This document shows, piece after piece, positions 62,189 through 64,000 of a stretch of DNA of 64,000 bases. The position numbers were made by a program, and so were the translations under genes. Source of the stretch: Sanderia malayensis. Taxonomy: Eukaryota > Cnidaria > Scyphozoa > Semaeostomeae > Pelagiidae. Each line of letters opens with the position of its first letter. The first letter of the stretch is position 1. The notes under the pieces were generated by a model, which was not told the DNA's origin, did no database searches, and saw only the letters and a program-made list of their open reading frames with translations. Location of the stretch: NCBI GenBank assembly GCA_013076295.1, contig RQOL01000660.1:2852001-2916000 (forward strand). The letters run 5' to 3'.

Positions 62189-64000
62189 TAATAAGTAGTT
62201 GAACAAAGAAATTATCGTTATCAGGTATTGACTATTGACTTGATAATACACACTTTTTTATCACAATTTAGTCTTTGCGAATATTGAGACTAAAGATTGC
62301 TAAAAAACAATGGAAATTTAAGAATAACAACGTAAAAGGGTTCAACATAGGTTATTTGAATTATATAAACAAAGTGTGTATTTTCATTCCTTTGATGACA
62401 GCTCGGGGCAAATTGTTTCTGGGAGTTACATTTTTGTCATTTTAATGCATTTGCTTTTTGTTCTGTATTGGTTTCTCACAATTTCTCGCAAGAACATGAT
62501 CGAACATGAACAAATGTTTATGTTAACAAGTATGTTTTGATTGACAAGCAAGTGTTTTTTGATTGATAAACAAGTGTAAACAAAATCAGGACGCGAAAGG
62601 ACAGATTTTTGTCAATTGTCACAAGACGATAATGAAAGACAGATAACTACATTTATTCATTATTTTCCAAGAAATTAAATTATTAAAAATGAAACTGCTT
62701 AACGAGTTAAACTTTCTTACTCAGTATGCTTTCATTTGAGAAACAATCGCTTTAATAACATAATGCAGCTGTTTGACTGTTTCTTGGAATTAAGTGAGTT
62801 AAGAGTCGAAATGATTTTATGTGCCTTACTTAATAGTAATTTGATTTGCTATCTTTTTATTGTATTCTCATAGCAATATCGTTTGAATGTATAAGTTGAA
62901 AAAGAAATATCGAACAGCTTCTAGAATTCGCTTCAATGCTATTGTTGATGTGTGGGTGATCTTCTGTAATTTTTATTATTTTATTTCGTTTATTTTGTAG
63001 TCATTTATATATGCATAGAAGAATTTGTCAGTAACATTATTTATCAAATGTTAATTAAGCTTTTCTTTAATATGTTATTTTAATTTCAACTCAACCCACA
63101 TGAAAGCTGGTCAACATTATTTGTTCACAATTATTTTAAATCTGAGCATTTTGTATTATTTCAAACCTAATCGGTTTTTCATTTATATTTATCACGCTAT
63201 TATTGATTTTTTTATTTCAGGTTTATGGTTAATCAATTTTCCATTCAAGCATCTACATTTCAATTATAAAGTAGTATGTAAAATGAATAGTTTATGGTAT
63301 TGTCAATTTAAGATGTTGGGACAAGACAAATTTTTTTCTAATTTTGTCTGTACTAGTCAGGAAAATTCAAACATACCCACTCATTAGATCAAAATTTTTG
63401 CTTCCATTATCTGTAAATTGTATACATGTTTTAATATAATTTGTGAAAGAACGCTGTTTGAAATTTCAGGCCATGTTTCTTGACAATGTTATTTGATTTA
63501 ATTTAACATTTGAAAAAGCAACACTTTACATGATGGGTTTTATTTTTTATGAAGAACCCCATGGAAAGGATTCTATAATTTCTGAAATTTTATATTTTCT
63601 ACAAGAGGTCATAACAAATAAAGAAAACACATGAAGTTCTTTCTTTTTTCAACAACAAAACACAACATTATTAACAATATTTTCCAATTTATTTGAATTT
63701 ACTAACAAGTAACAAAACTCTCTCTATAAAACTTGCATTATAAATTAGCCAACAAAGGACATTAAATATTTGTGAACAGCTTATATTAATTGAATGTGAG
63801 CAAATAACACTCTTTAAATAGCATAATCTATATATCTGTATATGCTTATATAAACTCTCTGTTGCATGTAAAAGTAAAAAATTAACAAAACACTTTTTAC
63901 AGATAAGTAAATACGAGAAAATGAGAAAACAAATTAGTATTTATCAATTCAACAACTTTTTAGTAAGTAACTAAGCAAAGTGCAAGACCTTTCTCTTCAC
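62189..64000. other. TIPE 3' UTR and intergenic DNA
   Basis: AT-rich with no supported gene. A TA-flanked MITE is at 62249-62378. The open frame at 63100-63387 is low-complexity and shows no domain. An aataaa occurs at 63617-63622, which could serve a long TIPE 3' UTR. Confidence 0.5.
62249..62378. mobile_element. TA-flanked MITE, family copy 2, 130 bp
   Basis: cacactttttta / acaaagtgtg ends with TA on both sides; the core aaacaatggaaatttaagaa is shared with 24491-24633, 38 kb away. Confidence 0.75.

Overview
The window is eukaryotic and metazoan. Every gene is split by short GT-AG introns, base composition is AT-rich, and miniature transposons and simple repeats fill introns and intergenic space. 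TTAGGG-type telomeric repeats occur inside one intron. Gene content (Unc-13, follistatin, NSA2, a RAI14/UACA-type ankyrin protein, a TNFAIP8/TIPE protein), close gene spacing and the kinds of repeats suggest a compact invertebrate genome. An invertebrate deuterostome such as an ascidian is my best guess, but the sequence alone does not prove it.

Layout. (1) Bases 431-16057, plus strand: the 3' two thirds of an Unc-13/Munc13 gene in 35 exons, running from the C1 domain through C2 and MUN to the last C2 domain. Its 5' end lies outside the window. (2) 17507-22492, minus strand: a complete five-exon follistatin gene in which each module is its own phase-1 exon. (3) 22493-26071: a gene-poor gap with a SINE-like element, a TA-flanked MITE and microsatellites. 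(4) 26072-27947, minus strand: complete ribosome-biogenesis gene NSA2 in 10 exons, 260 aa. (5) 27948-32147: a repeat-rich island with a Mutator-like non-autonomous element, a minisatellite split by a LINE fragment, and a foldback element inside that LINE. (6) 32148-47289, plus strand: three tandem 16-exon genes for ZIFL-like major facilitator transporters (copies A, B, C), all sharing a GC-AG intron. (7) 48441-58474, plus strand: an ankyrin-repeat/coiled-coil gene with a RAI14/UACA/ANKRD24-like C-terminus, 23 exons. (8) 61608-62188, plus strand: a TNFAIP8/TIPE family coding exon. The rest to 64000 is UTR or intergenic.

The genes do not form one pathway: Unc-13 primes synaptic vesicles, follistatin binds activin/BMP ligands outside the cell, NSA2 builds the 60S ribosomal subunit, the transporters are membrane carriers, the ankyrin protein is probably cytoskeletal, and the TIPE protein is a phosphoinositide-handling regulator. 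Their linkage is the interesting part. Relatives of these families are spread over human chromosomes 1, 5, 9, 15 and 19, which looks like the unduplicated version of a vertebrate paralogon.

The strongest local signals are the transporter cluster (copies B and C have nearly identical introns 9 and 11 but clearly diverged exons; copy B has a CGA to TGA truncation; one GC-AG intron is kept in all copies) and a set of datable transposon insertions with intact target-site duplications.
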